Positions 8,881-17,015 of a stretch of 64,000 bases of DNA are shown piece by piece. The stretch covers positions 33,078-97,077 of the forward strand of contig NZ_BMUA01000028.1 in the NCBI RefSeq assembly GCF_014649955.1, read 5' to 3'. How positions within the stretch are numbered: the first letter of the stretch is position 1; every line of letters begins with the position of its first letter. The translations under genes and the position numbers were made by a program. The DNA comes from Streptomyces violascens. GTDB lineage: Bacteria > Actinomycetota > Actinomycetes > Streptomycetales > Streptomycetaceae. The notes below the pieces were generated by a model. The model was not told where the DNA came from. It ran no database searches and worked only from the letters and a program-made list of their open reading frames with translations.

Positions 8881-8949
8881 GGCTGGATCCTGCCAGTTCA
8901 TCGCCCGCGAGGACCAGGGGGTGGCGGGCCCCGTACCCTGGTGTACGAG

Positions 8950-10437
8950 ATGAGTGCGAAGACCTACGAGGTGCGCACCTACGGGTGCCAGATGAACGTC
9001 CACGACTCCGAGCGGCTGTCCGGCCTCCTTGAGGGGGCCGGTTATGTCCGCGCGCCCGAGGGCGCCGACGGTGATGCCGATGTCGTCGTCTTCAACACCT
9101 GCGCGGTGCGGGAGAACGCCGACAACAAGCTGTACGGCAATCTCGGCAGGCTCGCCCCGATGAAGACGAAGCGGCCCGGCATGCAGATCGCCGTGGGTGG
9201 CTGCCTCGCCCAGAAGGACCGCGACACCATCGTGCAGCGGGCCCCCTGGGTCGATGTCGTCTTCGGCACGCACAACATCGGCAAGCTGCCGGTGCTCCTG
9301 GAGCGTGCCCGCATCCAGGAGGAGGCGCAGGTCGAGATCGCCGAATCCCTGGAGGCGTTCCCGTCCACGCTGCCGACCCGCCGCGAGTCCGCGTACGCGG
9401 CCTGGGTGTCCATCTCGGTGGGCTGCAACAACACGTGCACCTTCTGCATCGTCCCGGCGCTGCGCGGCAAGGAGAAGGACCGCCGTCCCGGCGACATCCT
9501 GGCCGAGATCGAGGCGCTGGTCGGCGAGGGAGTCTCCGAGATCACGCTGCTCGGGCAGAACGTCAACGCCTACGGTTCGGACATCGGCGACCGCGAGGCC
9601 TTCAGCAAGCTGCTGCGGGCCTGCGGGAACATCGAGGGCCTGGAGCGGGTCCGCTTCACCTCGCCGCACCCCCGTGACTTCACGGACGACGTGATCGCCG
9701 CCATGGCCGAGACCCCGAACGTGATGCCGCAGCTCCACATGCCGCTGCAGTCCGGCTCGGACACGGTGCTCAAGGCGATGCGCCGCTCGTACCGGCAGGA
9801 GCGTTTCCTCGGGATCATCGAGAAGGTGCGCGCCGCCATTCCGCACGCCGCCATCTCCACCGACATCATCGTGGGCTTCCCCGGCGAGACCGAGGAGGAC
9901 TTCGAGCAGACCATGCACACGGTCCGCGAAGCCCGCTTCGCGAACGCGTTCACCTTCCAGTACTCCAAGCGCCCCGGAACTCCGGCGGCGACCATGGACG
10001 GACAGATCCCCAAGGATGTCGTTCAGGACCGCTACATGCGCCTGTCCGCCCTCCAGGAGGAGATCTCCTGGGAGGAGAACAAGAAGCAGGTCGGCCGTGT
10101 CCTGGAGGTCATGGTCGCCGAGGGCGAGGGCCGCAAGGACGGCTCCACCCAGCGCCTGTCCGGCCGCGCACCCGACAACCGCCTGGTCCACTTCACCAAG
10201 CCGGACCAGGACGTGCGTCCGGGCGATGTGGTGACGGTCGAGATCACCTACGCGGCCCCGCACCACCTGCTCGCCGAGGGCCCGACGACCTCGGTGCGCC
10301 GCACCCGCGCGGGCGACGCCTGGGAGAAGCGCAACGCGGCGCCCGCCGCCAAGCCGGCCGGCGTGATGCTCGGCCTGCCGTCGATCGGCGCCCCGGCACC
10401 GCTCCCGGAGCCCACGGGCGGCTGCTCGGTCCTCTGA
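8950..10437 (+). CDS. miaB: tRNA-2-methylthio-N6-isopentenyladenosine synthase MiaB
   Basis: Radical-SAM methylthiotransferase of 495 residues that adds the 2-methylthio group to i6A37 of tRNAs, acting after MiaA, which is encoded 3 kb downstream. The N-terminal UPF0004 domain has three cluster-binding cysteines (YGCQMNVHDSE, VFNTCAVREN, GGCLAQKD). The radical-SAM triad is CNNTCTFC (about residue 160), and a TRAM domain occupies about residues 370-435. The C-terminal 50 residues are an actinobacterial extension. A TACCCT hexamer ends 10 bases before the ATG and no good ribosome site is visible, so the message may have little or no leader. An in-frame GTG three codons earlier is an alternative start. 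Confidence 0.95.
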   Translation: MSAKTYEVRTYGCQMNVHDSERLSGLLEGAGYVRAPEGADGDADVVVFNTCAVRENADNKLYGNLGRLAPMKTKRPGMQIAVGGCLAQKDRDTIVQRAPWVDVVFGTHNIGKLPVLLERARIQEEAQVEIAESLEAFPSTLPTRRESAYAAWVSISVGCNNTCTFCIVPALRGKEKDRRPGDILAEIEALVGEGVSEITLLGQNVNAYGSDIGDREAFSKLLRACGNIEGLERVRFTSPHPRDFTDDVIAAMAETPNVMPQLHMPLQSGSDTVLKAMRRSYRQERFLGIIEKVRAAIPHAAISTDIIVGFPGETEEDFEQTMHTVREARFANAFTFQYSKRPGTPAATMDGQIPKDVVQDRYMRLSALQEEISWEENKKQVGRVLEVMVAEGEGRKDGSTQRLSGRAPDNRLVHFTKPDQDVRPGDVVTVEITYAAPHHLLAEGPTTSVRRTRAGDAWEKRNAAPAAKPAGVMLGLPSIGAPAPLPEPTGGCSVL

Positions 10438-10495
10438 GCCCGCGCGGTCCCTGTCGCCGAGTCCGGGCGGCAGGGCCGGGCCGCCGGAACGGGAC

Positions 10496-10508
10496 TAGGC
10501 TGCGGATC
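10496..10508 (+). promoter_or_regulatory. -10 element for a leaderless message
   Basis: TAGGCT at 10496-10501 ends seven bases before the ATG at 10509, so transcription should begin at or next to the start codon. There is no ribosome site in between. Leaderless transcripts of this type are common in Streptomyces; the match here is by eye only. Confidence 0.5.
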
Positions 10509-11210
10509 ATGCTCGTAGCCGCCGCTGTCTGCCCCTGCCCGCCCCTCCTGGTACCCGAGGTCGCCGCCGGCGCCGCGCCGGAACTGGACGCGGCACGCGA
10601 CGCCTGTGCCGACGCCGTCGGCGTGCTCGCCGCGTCCCGGCCGGACCTCCTGGTCGTGGTCGGTTCGGCGGAGCACGGGGGAACCTTCCGGCAAGGGGCA
10701 GCCGGCTCGTTCGCCGGATACGGCGTGGACGTCTCCGTACGCCTCGGGCCGGGCGAACCCGGGGGACAGCAGCTCCCGTTGTCGCTCACGGTCGGCGCCT
10801 GGCTCCTGGAGCGGGCCGGCTGGGCGGACGCCCCCGTCGAGGGGCTCGCCGTCGCCGAGCAGCTGGAACCGGGGGCCTGCATCGGCACCGGAGAGGACCT
10901 CGCGGCCAGGGCCGCCCGGGTCGCTCTGCTCGTCATGGGCGACGGCAGCGCCTGCCGCACCCTCAAGGCGCCCGGTTACCTGGACGAGCGCGCCACGAGC
11001 TTCGACGAGGTCGCGTCCGCCGCTCTCGGCGCCGCCGACACCGCCACCCTGATGGGCCTGGACGACCGGCTGGCGTACGAGCTGAAGGTGGCCGGACGCG
11101 CGCCCTGGCAGGTGCTCGCCGGCGCGGGCAGCGACGCCGGTCTCGCCGGGCGGCTCCTCTACGAGGACGCGCCTTACGGAGTCGGCTACTTCGTCGGCGT
11201 CTGGTCCTGA
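10509..11210 (+). CDS. Class III extradiol dioxygenase-like protein, unknown substrate
   Basis: Protein of 233 residues with the fold-level look of the class III extradiol dioxygenase (LigB-like) family, found in actinobacteria beside miaB/miaA. Supporting segments are MLVAAAVCPCPPLLVPEVA at the N-terminus, DLLVVVGSAEHGGTF near residue 45, LLVMGDGSACRT near 140, and APWQVLAGAGSDAG near 195. The full set of metal ligands of a true dioxygenase is not apparent, so enzymatic activity is uncertain. It is conserved in this genomic position among streptomycetes as I recall. It follows miaB by 71 bases but has its own leaderless-type promoter. Confidence 0.7.
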   Translation: MLVAAAVCPCPPLLVPEVAAGAAPELDAARDACADAVGVLAASRPDLLVVVGSAEHGGTFRQGAAGSFAGYGVDVSVRLGPGEPGGQQLPLSLTVGAWLLERAGWADAPVEGLAVAEQLEPGACIGTGEDLAARAARVALLVMGDGSACRTLKAPGYLDERATSFDEVASAALGAADTATLMGLDDRLAYELKVAGRAPWQVLAGAGSDAGLAGRLLYEDAPYGVGYFVGVWS

Positions 11211-11212
11211 AA

Positions 11213-11285
11213 CCCGGGCTTCTCCCGAACTCCGGAGTTCTTCCGAAATCCGGAGTTCTCCTGAGACCCGGAGTTCAAAAACCCA
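11213..11285. repeat. 18-bp tandem repeat
   Basis: Three units begin with ccggagttc at 11232, 11250 and 11268, exactly 18 bases apart, and a diverged unit (cccgggcttctcccgaact) precedes them. The first unit is part of a perfect 14-base palindrome, gaactccggagttc (11227-11240). The array is in the gap between two convergent genes, just before a terminator hairpin. Confidence 0.65.
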
Positions 11286-11305
11286 GAGTCCGAAAGAGGC
11301 ACGGC

Positions 11306-11340
11306 GGAGGGCCGTGGAGCAGGCAGCCCCACGGCCCTCC
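11306..11340. terminator. Bidirectional terminator hairpin
   Basis: Perfect 12-base-pair stem (ggagggccgtgg with ccacggccctcc) with an 11-base loop, between the convergent genes ending at 11210 and 11353. There is no T-run, as is common in high-GC actinobacteria. Confidence 0.7.
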
Positions 11341-11352
11341 GGCGCGCGTGGT

Positions 11353-11595
11353 TCAGGAAGTGGACGCGGGCGGCGTGCCGCCACCGTCCTTGTGGGAGAT
11401 GCGGTCCAGGGCTTCCTTGGCCTTTCCCGTACCCGACTGGATCTTGTCGCTGTACTTGCCCTTGGTCTTTTCGTCGACCAGCTTGGCGGCCTTGTCCAGG
11501 CCGTGGTCGATCTTGTCCCCGTGCTGCTGCGCGAGGTCCGAGACCTTGTCCTTGGCCGGGGCCAGCTTGGCTTTCAAAGTGTCCAGGAAACCCAT
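11353..11595 (-). CDS. Small Lys-rich antitoxin-like protein (MT0933/Rv0909 type)
   Basis: Protein of 80 residues, very rich in Lys, Asp and Ala, with the look of the actinobacterial MT0933-like 'antitoxin' family: MGFLDTLKAKLAPAKDKV at the N-terminus and a repeated DK(A/I/V)..G pattern. In mycobacteria this family is paired with a toxin, but the neighbour here is an acidic Glu/Ala-rich protein and no toxin is seen. The amphipathic repeats also resemble late-embryogenesis or general stress proteins, so a true antitoxin role is doubtful. A GGGAAGG site precedes the ATG. Confidence 0.65.
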   Translation of the reverse strand: MGFLDTLKAKLAPAKDKVSDLAQQHGDKIDHGLDKAAKLVDEKTKGKYSDKIQSGTGKAKEALDRISHKDGGGTPPASTS

Positions 11596-11616
11596 GGGGC
11601 ACCTTCCCTCGGGTGA

Positions 11617-11901
11617 CTACTTGCGGGCGCCTTCGCCGGCCTCGCTGTCCGCCGCTTCCTCGGCCGACTGCTGCTTGGGGATCTCGACCCCCTCCGCGGC
11701 AGCGGACTCGGCGGGCTCCGCCGCCCCGGTCTCCTCGGCGGTCTCGGACACCTCGGAAGCCTCGGCGGCGGGGCAGTCCGCCGAAGTACCGGTGTCGCCC
11801 TCGGCCTCCGGCTCCGCCGTCGGCGTGGCAGCCTTCACTTCCTCGGTCGACTCCGCGACAGCCACATCGGCCTTACGGCGAAACCTTGAAAAAACGCCCA
11901 T
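11617..11901 (-). CDS. Acidic Glu/Ala-rich small protein, unknown function
   Basis: Protein of 94 residues. After a basic start (MGVFSRFRRKADVAVAES) it is almost entirely Glu, Ala, Ser, Thr and Pro, with no predicted fold. Homologues carry names such as 'gliding motility protein' in streptomycete annotations, which I consider unsupported. I chose the ATG at 11901 because GGAG is five bases upstream; longer frames have no ribosome site. It lies 21 bases upstream of the antitoxin-like gene and probably shares its transcript: one protein is strongly acidic, the other Lys-rich, so the two could interact. Confidence 0.6.
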   Translation of the reverse strand: MGVFSRFRRKADVAVAESTEEVKAATPTAEPEAEGDTGTSADCPAAEASEVSETAEETGAAEPAESAAAEGVEIPKQQSAEEAADSEAGEGARK

Positions 11902-12077
11902 ATCTACTCCATAGCGTACTCGTGTGGGCGAAATCCCGCGCCAGGCGGAGCGCCTCATTGCGTCGCCCGGCGGCACCGGTCAACAAACCGGCGCTCGGAA
12001 CCTCGCAACAGGCAACGAACCCAGCCGCGCCCCGTCACGTAGCTCGTTCGAGGAGGGCCGAGGAGGTTTGCGAGACT

Positions 12078-13022
12078 GTGACCGTGAGAAGTGCAGCTCC
12101 CGCACCGCGGGTCATCGCCGTCGTCGGCCCGACAGCGGCCGGAAAGTCCGATCTGGGCGTCTTCCTCGCCCAGCAACTGGGCGGCGAGGTCGTCAACGCC
12201 GACTCCATGCAGCTCTACCGGGGGATGGACATCGGTACCGCCAAGCTGACGCTCCACGAGCGCGGCGGCATCCCGCACCACCTTCTGGACATCTGGGACG
12301 TGACGGAACCGGCCAACGTCGCCACGTACCAAACGCTCGCCCGGGCCGAGATCGACCGGCTGCTCGCCGAGGGGCGCACCCCCGTCCTCGTCGGCGGATC
12401 GGGACTCTATGTGCGCGGAGCGATCGACGTGCTCGACTTCCCGGGCACCGACCCCGAGGTGCGGGCCCGTCTGGAGGGCGAGCTGGAGGCACAGGGCCCC
12501 GGCGCCCTCCACGTCCGGCTGGCGGCCGCCGACCCCGAAGCGGCCCGCGTGATCCTGCCCAGCAACGGCCGCCGGATCGTCCGGGCCCTCGAAGTGATCG
12601 AGATCACCGGCCGGCCGTTCACGGCCAATCTGCCCACCCACGAGTCGGTGTACGACACCGTGCAGATCGGTGTCGACGTCGGCCGCCCCGAGCTCGACGA
12701 GCGGATCGCCGTGCGCGTCGACCGGATGTGGGAAGCGGGGCTGATCGACGAAGTGCGGGCCCTGGAGGAAAGCGGACTGCGTGAGGGGCGCACCGCCTCA
12801 CGGGCGCTCGGCTACCAGCAGGTTCTCGCGGCGTTCGCCGGCGAGTGCACCGAGGACGAGGCGCGCGCCGAAACCGTGCGCGCCACCAAGCGCTTCGCGC
12901 GCCGCCAGGACTCCTGGTTTCGACGCGACCCGCGCGTCCACTGGTTGAGCGGCGCCATGGAGCACCGTGCGGAACTCCCGCACCTGGCGCTGGCGTTGGT
13001 CGAACGAGCGGTTACAGCCTGA
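12078..13022 (+). CDS. miaA: tRNA dimethylallyltransferase MiaA
   Basis: Enzyme of 314 residues that transfers a dimethylallyl group to N6 of A37 in tRNAs reading UNN codons; MiaB then methylthiolates the product. The P-loop VVGPTAAGKSDLGVFLA starts near residue 13, followed by the family motifs NADSMQLYRGMDIGTAK, GGIPHHLLDIWD, VLVGGSGLYVRG and RRQDSWFRRD. Length is normal. The start is taken at the GTG at 12078, 11 bases after AGGAGG; a second in-frame GTG two codons later is possible. Since bldA tRNA-Leu(UUA) is a UNN-reading tRNA, this enzyme may affect TTA-codon genes such as those at the right end of the window. Confidence 0.95.
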   Translation: MTVRSAAPAPRVIAVVGPTAAGKSDLGVFLAQQLGGEVVNADSMQLYRGMDIGTAKLTLHERGGIPHHLLDIWDVTEPANVATYQTLARAEIDRLLAEGRTPVLVGGSGLYVRGAIDVLDFPGTDPEVRARLEGELEAQGPGALHVRLAAADPEAARVILPSNGRRIVRALEVIEITGRPFTANLPTHESVYDTVQIGVDVGRPELDERIAVRVDRMWEAGLIDEVRALEESGLREGRTASRALGYQQVLAAFAGECTEDEARAETVRATKRFARRQDSWFRRDPRVHWLSGAMEHRAELPHLALALVERAVTA

Positions 13023-13129
13023 TCACGTGATGGCATCGGGACGCTCCGCCGGTCATTGCGGCACTCTTGCGCGTGCCATCATCAATCGTCGATCGACCAG
13101 TGGAGTCCGAGTTGGGAGGGCGCGTGGCG

Positions 13130-13708
13130 ATGGAGGCCGGCCCTCGAGACAGAGAGCAAGGATCGCGGGACGACACCGCGCGCCAGGGCTCGACGGACCA
13201 CGGTTCAGCGGCACCGAACAGCGCGCAAGCGGAATCCGCCGAAGGGGCGGACGGCACCGCGCGCGCAGCGGAGGCGACATCGTCCGCGCTGGGTTCCGCG
13301 GTGCTCGGCGCCTCGGGACTGAGCCCCGACGGGCCGGAGGACGGCTCCGTGGGAGCGGTCTCCGACGGTGGTGAGGTCGAGGTCGAACTGCGCCCCCAGC
13401 GCCGGTTGAGGATCTGGCAGCTCGCCCCGATCGTGATGCTCGCGGCGCTCGGCTCGCTCATGTTCGCCTTCCCCCTGGCCTTCGAGTTCGGCGACGGCGG
13501 ACCGGTCGTGGCCATGCTCGGATTGCTCATCAGCTGCTGCGCCGCGGGCTGGGGCATGATGGCCGCGCGCCGCGTCGGCCACACCTGGCCGGGGCTGCCC
13601 ACCCGGGGCTCCAAGGAGCGCCCGGACTGGCGGGTCCTCGCCCTGTACGTGGGTGTCGCCGGTGTACTCGTCGCGCTCGCGGTCTGGCGCGTGGCCCGGC
13701 TCCGCTGA
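13130..13708 (+). CDS. Membrane protein of unknown function with disordered N-terminus
   Basis: Protein of 192 residues. The first 90 or so are disordered, rich in Ala, Ser, Glu and Asp. The second half has three hydrophobic helices: LAPIVMLAALGSLMFAFPLA, VVAMLGLLISCCAAGWGMM and WRVLALYVGVAGVLVALAVW. The ATG at 13130 is nine bases after GGGAGGG, which decides it over an in-frame GTG two codons earlier. It lies between miaA and dapF. No family was recognised. Confidence 0.7.
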   Translation: MEAGPRDREQGSRDDTARQGSTDHGSAAPNSAQAESAEGADGTARAAEATSSALGSAVLGASGLSPDGPEDGSVGAVSDGGEVEVELRPQRRLRIWQLAPIVMLAALGSLMFAFPLAFEFGDGGPVVAMLGLLISCCAAGWGMMAARRVGHTWPGLPTRGSKERPDWRVLALYVGVAGVLVALAVWRVARLR

Positions 13709-13773
13709 GCCCGCCTCGGATCAGGAACCGCAGTTCAGGACCACCGTCCCGGCCCGCTGTCGGTGCGTCCCCG

Positions 13774-13786
13774 TACGATTGACGCG
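13774..13786 (+). promoter_or_regulatory. -10 element for leaderless dapF
   Basis: TACGAT at 13774-13779 ends six bases before the dapF GTG at 13786. No ribosome site is visible, so dapF is probably translated from a leaderless message starting at its own GTG. Confidence 0.55.
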
Positions 13787-14649
13787 TGAACACTTCGCCG
13801 ATCGCCTTCCTCAAGGGCCACGGGACCGAGAACGACTTCGTGATCGTCCCCGACCCGGACAACGCCCTCGACCTGCCCGCGTCCGCCGTTGCCAGGCTCT
13901 GCGACCGCCGGGCCGGAATCGGCGGCGACGGCCTGCTCCACGTGGTGCGCAGTGCGGCCCACCCCGAGGCGAAGGCCATGGCCGGCGAAGCCGAATGGTT
14001 CATGGACTACCGCAACGGCGACGGCTCGATCGCCGAGATGTGCGGCAACGGAGTGCGCGTCTTCGCCGGCTACCTGGAGCGTGCGGGCCTCGTCGAGGAG
14101 GGCGACCTGGCCGTCGCCACCCGCGGCGGGATCAAGAAGGTGCACATCGCCAAGGGCGGTGAGATCACCGTCTCCATGGGGCGCGCCCTGCTCCCCGAGG
14201 CCGGAGTCACGGTCAGCGTGGACGGCCGAAGCTGGCCCGCGCGCAACGTGAACATGGGCAACCCGCACGCGGTCGCGTTCGTTGCCGACCTGGAGCACGC
14301 GGGAGAGCTGCGCTCGGTGCCCCCGTTCAGCCCGGCGGAGGTCTACCCGGACGGTGTGAACATCGAGTTCGTCGTGGACCGCGGCCCCGCGCACGTCGCG
14401 ATGCGGGTGCACGAGCGGGGCGCGGGCGAGACCCGCTCCTGCGGCACCGGCGCCTGCGCGGTCGCCGTCGCCGCCGCGCGCAGGGACGGGGTGGACCCGG
14501 CGGTCACCGGCACCCCGGCGACGTACACCGTCGACCTTCCCGGCGGCACCCTGGTCATCACCGAGTACCCGGACGGTGAGATCGAGATGACCGGGCCCGC
14601 GGTGATCGTCGCCGAGGGCGTCATCGACCCCTCGCTGCTGACCGTCTGA
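13786..14649 (+). CDS. dapF: Diaminopimelate epimerase DapF
   Basis: Cofactor-independent epimerase of 287 residues converting LL- to meso-diaminopimelate for lysine and, in part, cell wall synthesis. Both catalytic cysteines are present: one in the EMCGNGVRVFAGYLE motif (about residue 87) and one in RSCGTGACAVAVAA (about residue 223). Substrate-binding segments GHGTENDFVIV and GNPHAVAF are also seen. Length is normal for actinobacteria. Streptomyces uses LL-diaminopimelate in peptidoglycan, so the meso form made here mainly feeds lysine. The GTG start has no ribosome site and appears leaderless. Confidence 0.95.
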   Translation: MNTSPIAFLKGHGTENDFVIVPDPDNALDLPASAVARLCDRRAGIGGDGLLHVVRSAAHPEAKAMAGEAEWFMDYRNGDGSIAEMCGNGVRVFAGYLERAGLVEEGDLAVATRGGIKKVHIAKGGEITVSMGRALLPEAGVTVSVDGRSWPARNVNMGNPHAVAFVADLEHAGELRSVPPFSPAEVYPDGVNIEFVVDRGPAHVAMRVHERGAGETRSCGTGACAVAVAAARRDGVDPAVTGTPATYTVDLPGGTLVITEYPDGEIEMTGPAVIVAEGVIDPSLLTV

Positions 14650-14855
14650 CCCGCCCTCCGCAGCGGTTGGCCGACCATGATCGGCCCGGTCGGGCTCGAA
14701 ACAGCTGTGTCCTGAACCTTCGCTCGAATGGGTGATCCGTTTCACGCTGAGCGAGAGCGGGACTGCGCCACGTGGTGGGGTCGGTAGCATCAAGCACCGG
14801 TCCGGAGGGGCACGCCGGTCCCTCCACCACCGGTCGATGCTGCCGGAGGTGCCCC

Positions 14856-16940
14856 ATGAGTGCAGAGGCCACAAATCCTGGTGCTCAGAGCCGCCGACGC
14901 GGCCGCCCCCGGATCGACCTCCGTCGGCTCGGCCGAGCGGCACTGCTCGGCCCGGTCTCCCGGGACCGGCTGCCCGACGCCATCGGCCATGTGGCCGACG
15001 CACACCGGGCCCACTACCCCGACGCCGATCTGGCCGTGCTGCACCGGGCTTACGTCCTCGCCGAAACGTCCCATCGCGGCCAGTTCCGCAAGAGCGGCGA
15101 GCCCTACATCACGCATCCGCTCGCCGTGACGCTGATCCTCGCCGAACTGGGCGCCGAGACCACCACCTTGACCGCGTCCCTCCTCCACGACACCGTCGAG
15201 GACACCGAAGTGACGCTCGATCAGGTGCGGGCCGAATTCGGCGAGGAAGTCACCTATCTGGTGGACGGCGTGACCAAACTGGAAAAGGTCGACTACGGAG
15301 CCGCGGCCGAACCGGAGACCTTCCGCAAGATGCTGGTCGCCACCGGCGACGACGTACGCGTGATGTCGATCAAACTGGCCGACCGGCTGCACAACATGCG
15401 CACCCTCGGCGTGATGCGGCCCGAGAAACAGGCCCGGATCGCCAAGGTCACCAGGGACGTCCTGATCCCGCTTGCCGAACGCCTCGGCGTGCAGGCCCTC
15501 AAGTCCGAGCTGGAGGACCTGGTCTTCGCGATCCTGCACCCCGAGGAGTACGAGCGCACCCGGATCCTCATCGCGGCCAACTCCGGCACCGTCGACCCGC
15601 TCACCGGCATCGCCGAAAGCGTGCGCGGGGTGCTGCGCGAGGCCGGCATCAGCGCCGAAGTCCTCATTCGGCCGCGCCACTTCGTCTCCGTGCACCGGGT
15701 GCAGCTCAAGCGCGGCGAACTGCGCGGAAGCGACTTCGGCCGGCTGCTCGTGCTGGTCGCCGAGGACGCCGACTGCTATGCGGTCCTGGGCGAACTGCAC
15801 ACCTGTTTCACGCCGGTCGTCTCCGAGTTCAAGGACTTCATCGCCTCGCCCAAGTTCAACCTGTACCAGTCGCTGCACACGGCGGTCGTCGGCCCGGGCG
15901 GCGAGGTCGCCGAAGTCCTCATCCGTACGCACCAGATGCACAAGGTCGCCGAGGCCGGGGTCATCGCACTCGGCAACCCCTATGCGGGCGGACCCGGCGA
16001 CGGGGCGCAGCAGGCGGGCGACGAACGCGAGGACCCCACCAGGCCCGGCTGGCTCTCCCGGCTCCTCGACTGGCAGCAGAACGCCCCCGACCCCGACACC
16101 TTCTGGTCCTCCCTGCGCGAGGAACTGGCGGGGGACAGCGAGATCACGGTCTTCTGCGCCGACGGCCACACCCTGGTCCTGCCGGCCGGTGCGAGCTGCG
16201 TGGACGCCGCGTACGCGCAGTACGGCGACGACGCCCACAGCTGCATCGGCGCGCGCGTCAACGGCCGCCTGGCGACGCTCAGTACGGTCCTGAACGACGG
16301 CGACACCGTGCAGCCCCTACTGGCCCAGGACGCCACCTCAGGCCCCGCCTCCGACTGGCTCGACCACGCCAGGACCCCGGCCGCGCGGATCGCGATCAGC
16401 GGCTGGCTCGCGGTCAACCCGGAGGGCGTCAAGCTGCCGGCCGCGGCGCCCCGGCCGCAGGTCAACGTCCCGGCCGACCGGCGGGCCGCCGCCAACGCGG
16501 TGACCGACCTGCCCGATGTGACGGTACGTCTCGCCGGGTGCTGCACCCCCGTTCCGCCCGATGTGGTCACCGGGTTCTCGGTGCGCGGGGCGGCGGTGAC
16601 CGTACACCGCCAGGAGTGTCCGGCCGTCGCCCGGATGAAGGCCGTGGGGCGCGCACCGGTGGAGGTGCGCTGGGGGGACGCCGCGGAGTGCAGGGTCACC
16701 CTGGTCGCCGAGGCCTTCGGCCGGCCCCGCCTGCTCGCCGACCTCACGGAAGCCATCGCCACCGCCGACGCGGCCATCGTCTCGGCCACCGTGGAACCCC
16801 CCAGCGAACAGCGCGTCCGCCACACCTACACGCTCCAACTCCCGGACGCCGCAGGGCTGCCCGCCCTCATGCGGGCCATGCGCGATGTGCCAGGGGTGTA
16901 CGACGTGAGCCGGGCGCAGCATCCGGCCGCCGCGGGGTGA
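14856..16940 (+). CDS. rshA: RelA/SpoT homologue RshA with intact HD, degraded synthetase domain
   Basis: Protein of 694 residues with the RSH layout: N-terminal HD hydrolase (about 60-215), synthetase-like domain (about 245-360), TGS (about 425-490) and C-terminal ACT domain. The hydrolase motif LLHDTVEDTE is intact, with His111-Asp112, so ppGpp breakdown is likely. In the synthetase domain the usual NGYQSLHT is NLYQSLHT, the basic ATP loop R-x-K-x-x-Y/x-S-I is RPRHFVSVHRVQ, the region around the catalytic Asp reads SDFGRLLVLV with Leu where Arg is expected, and QIRT is LIRT. Synthesis may therefore be weak or absent. The ATG at 14856 is six bases after GGAGG. A second RSH (RelA) exists elsewhere in streptomycetes. 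Confidence 0.88.
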   Translation: MSAEATNPGAQSRRRGRPRIDLRRLGRAALLGPVSRDRLPDAIGHVADAHRAHYPDADLAVLHRAYVLAETSHRGQFRKSGEPYITHPLAVTLILAELGAETTTLTASLLHDTVEDTEVTLDQVRAEFGEEVTYLVDGVTKLEKVDYGAAAEPETFRKMLVATGDDVRVMSIKLADRLHNMRTLGVMRPEKQARIAKVTRDVLIPLAERLGVQALKSELEDLVFAILHPEEYERTRILIAANSGTVDPLTGIAESVRGVLREAGISAEVLIRPRHFVSVHRVQLKRGELRGSDFGRLLVLVAEDADCYAVLGELHTCFTPVVSEFKDFIASPKFNLYQSLHTAVVGPGGEVAEVLIRTHQMHKVAEAGVIALGNPYAGGPGDGAQQAGDEREDPTRPGWLSRLLDWQQNAPDPDTFWSSLREELAGDSEITVFCADGHTLVLPAGASCVDAAYAQYGDDAHSCIGARVNGRLATLSTVLNDGDTVQPLLAQDATSGPASDWLDHARTPAARIAISGWLAVNPEGVKLPAAAPRPQVNVPADRRAAANAVTDLPDVTVRLAGCCTPVPPDVVTGFSVRGAAVTVHRQECPAVARMKAVGRAPVEVRWGDAAECRVTLVAEAFGRPRLLADLTEAIATADAAIVSATVEPPSEQRVRHTYTLQLPDAAGLPALMRAMRDVPGVYDVSRAQHPAAAG

Positions 16941-17015
16941 GCAACACACCCTCGTTCGAGTGGCCCCCATGCGAGTCGGCTGACCCGGAGCCGATCACGC
17001 TGGTAGCCGTAGGAC

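Noticed and set aside
6325..8949. A long plus-strand open frame running upstream of miaB through the kinase and TAXI genes
   Set aside because: It is the N-terminal extension of the miaB frame across other genes; codon use is not gene-like and the region is covered by genes with clear domains.
11353..11595. Functional toxin-antitoxin module
   Set aside because: Only the antitoxin-like protein is present; the neighbour is an acidic low-complexity protein with no toxin fold.
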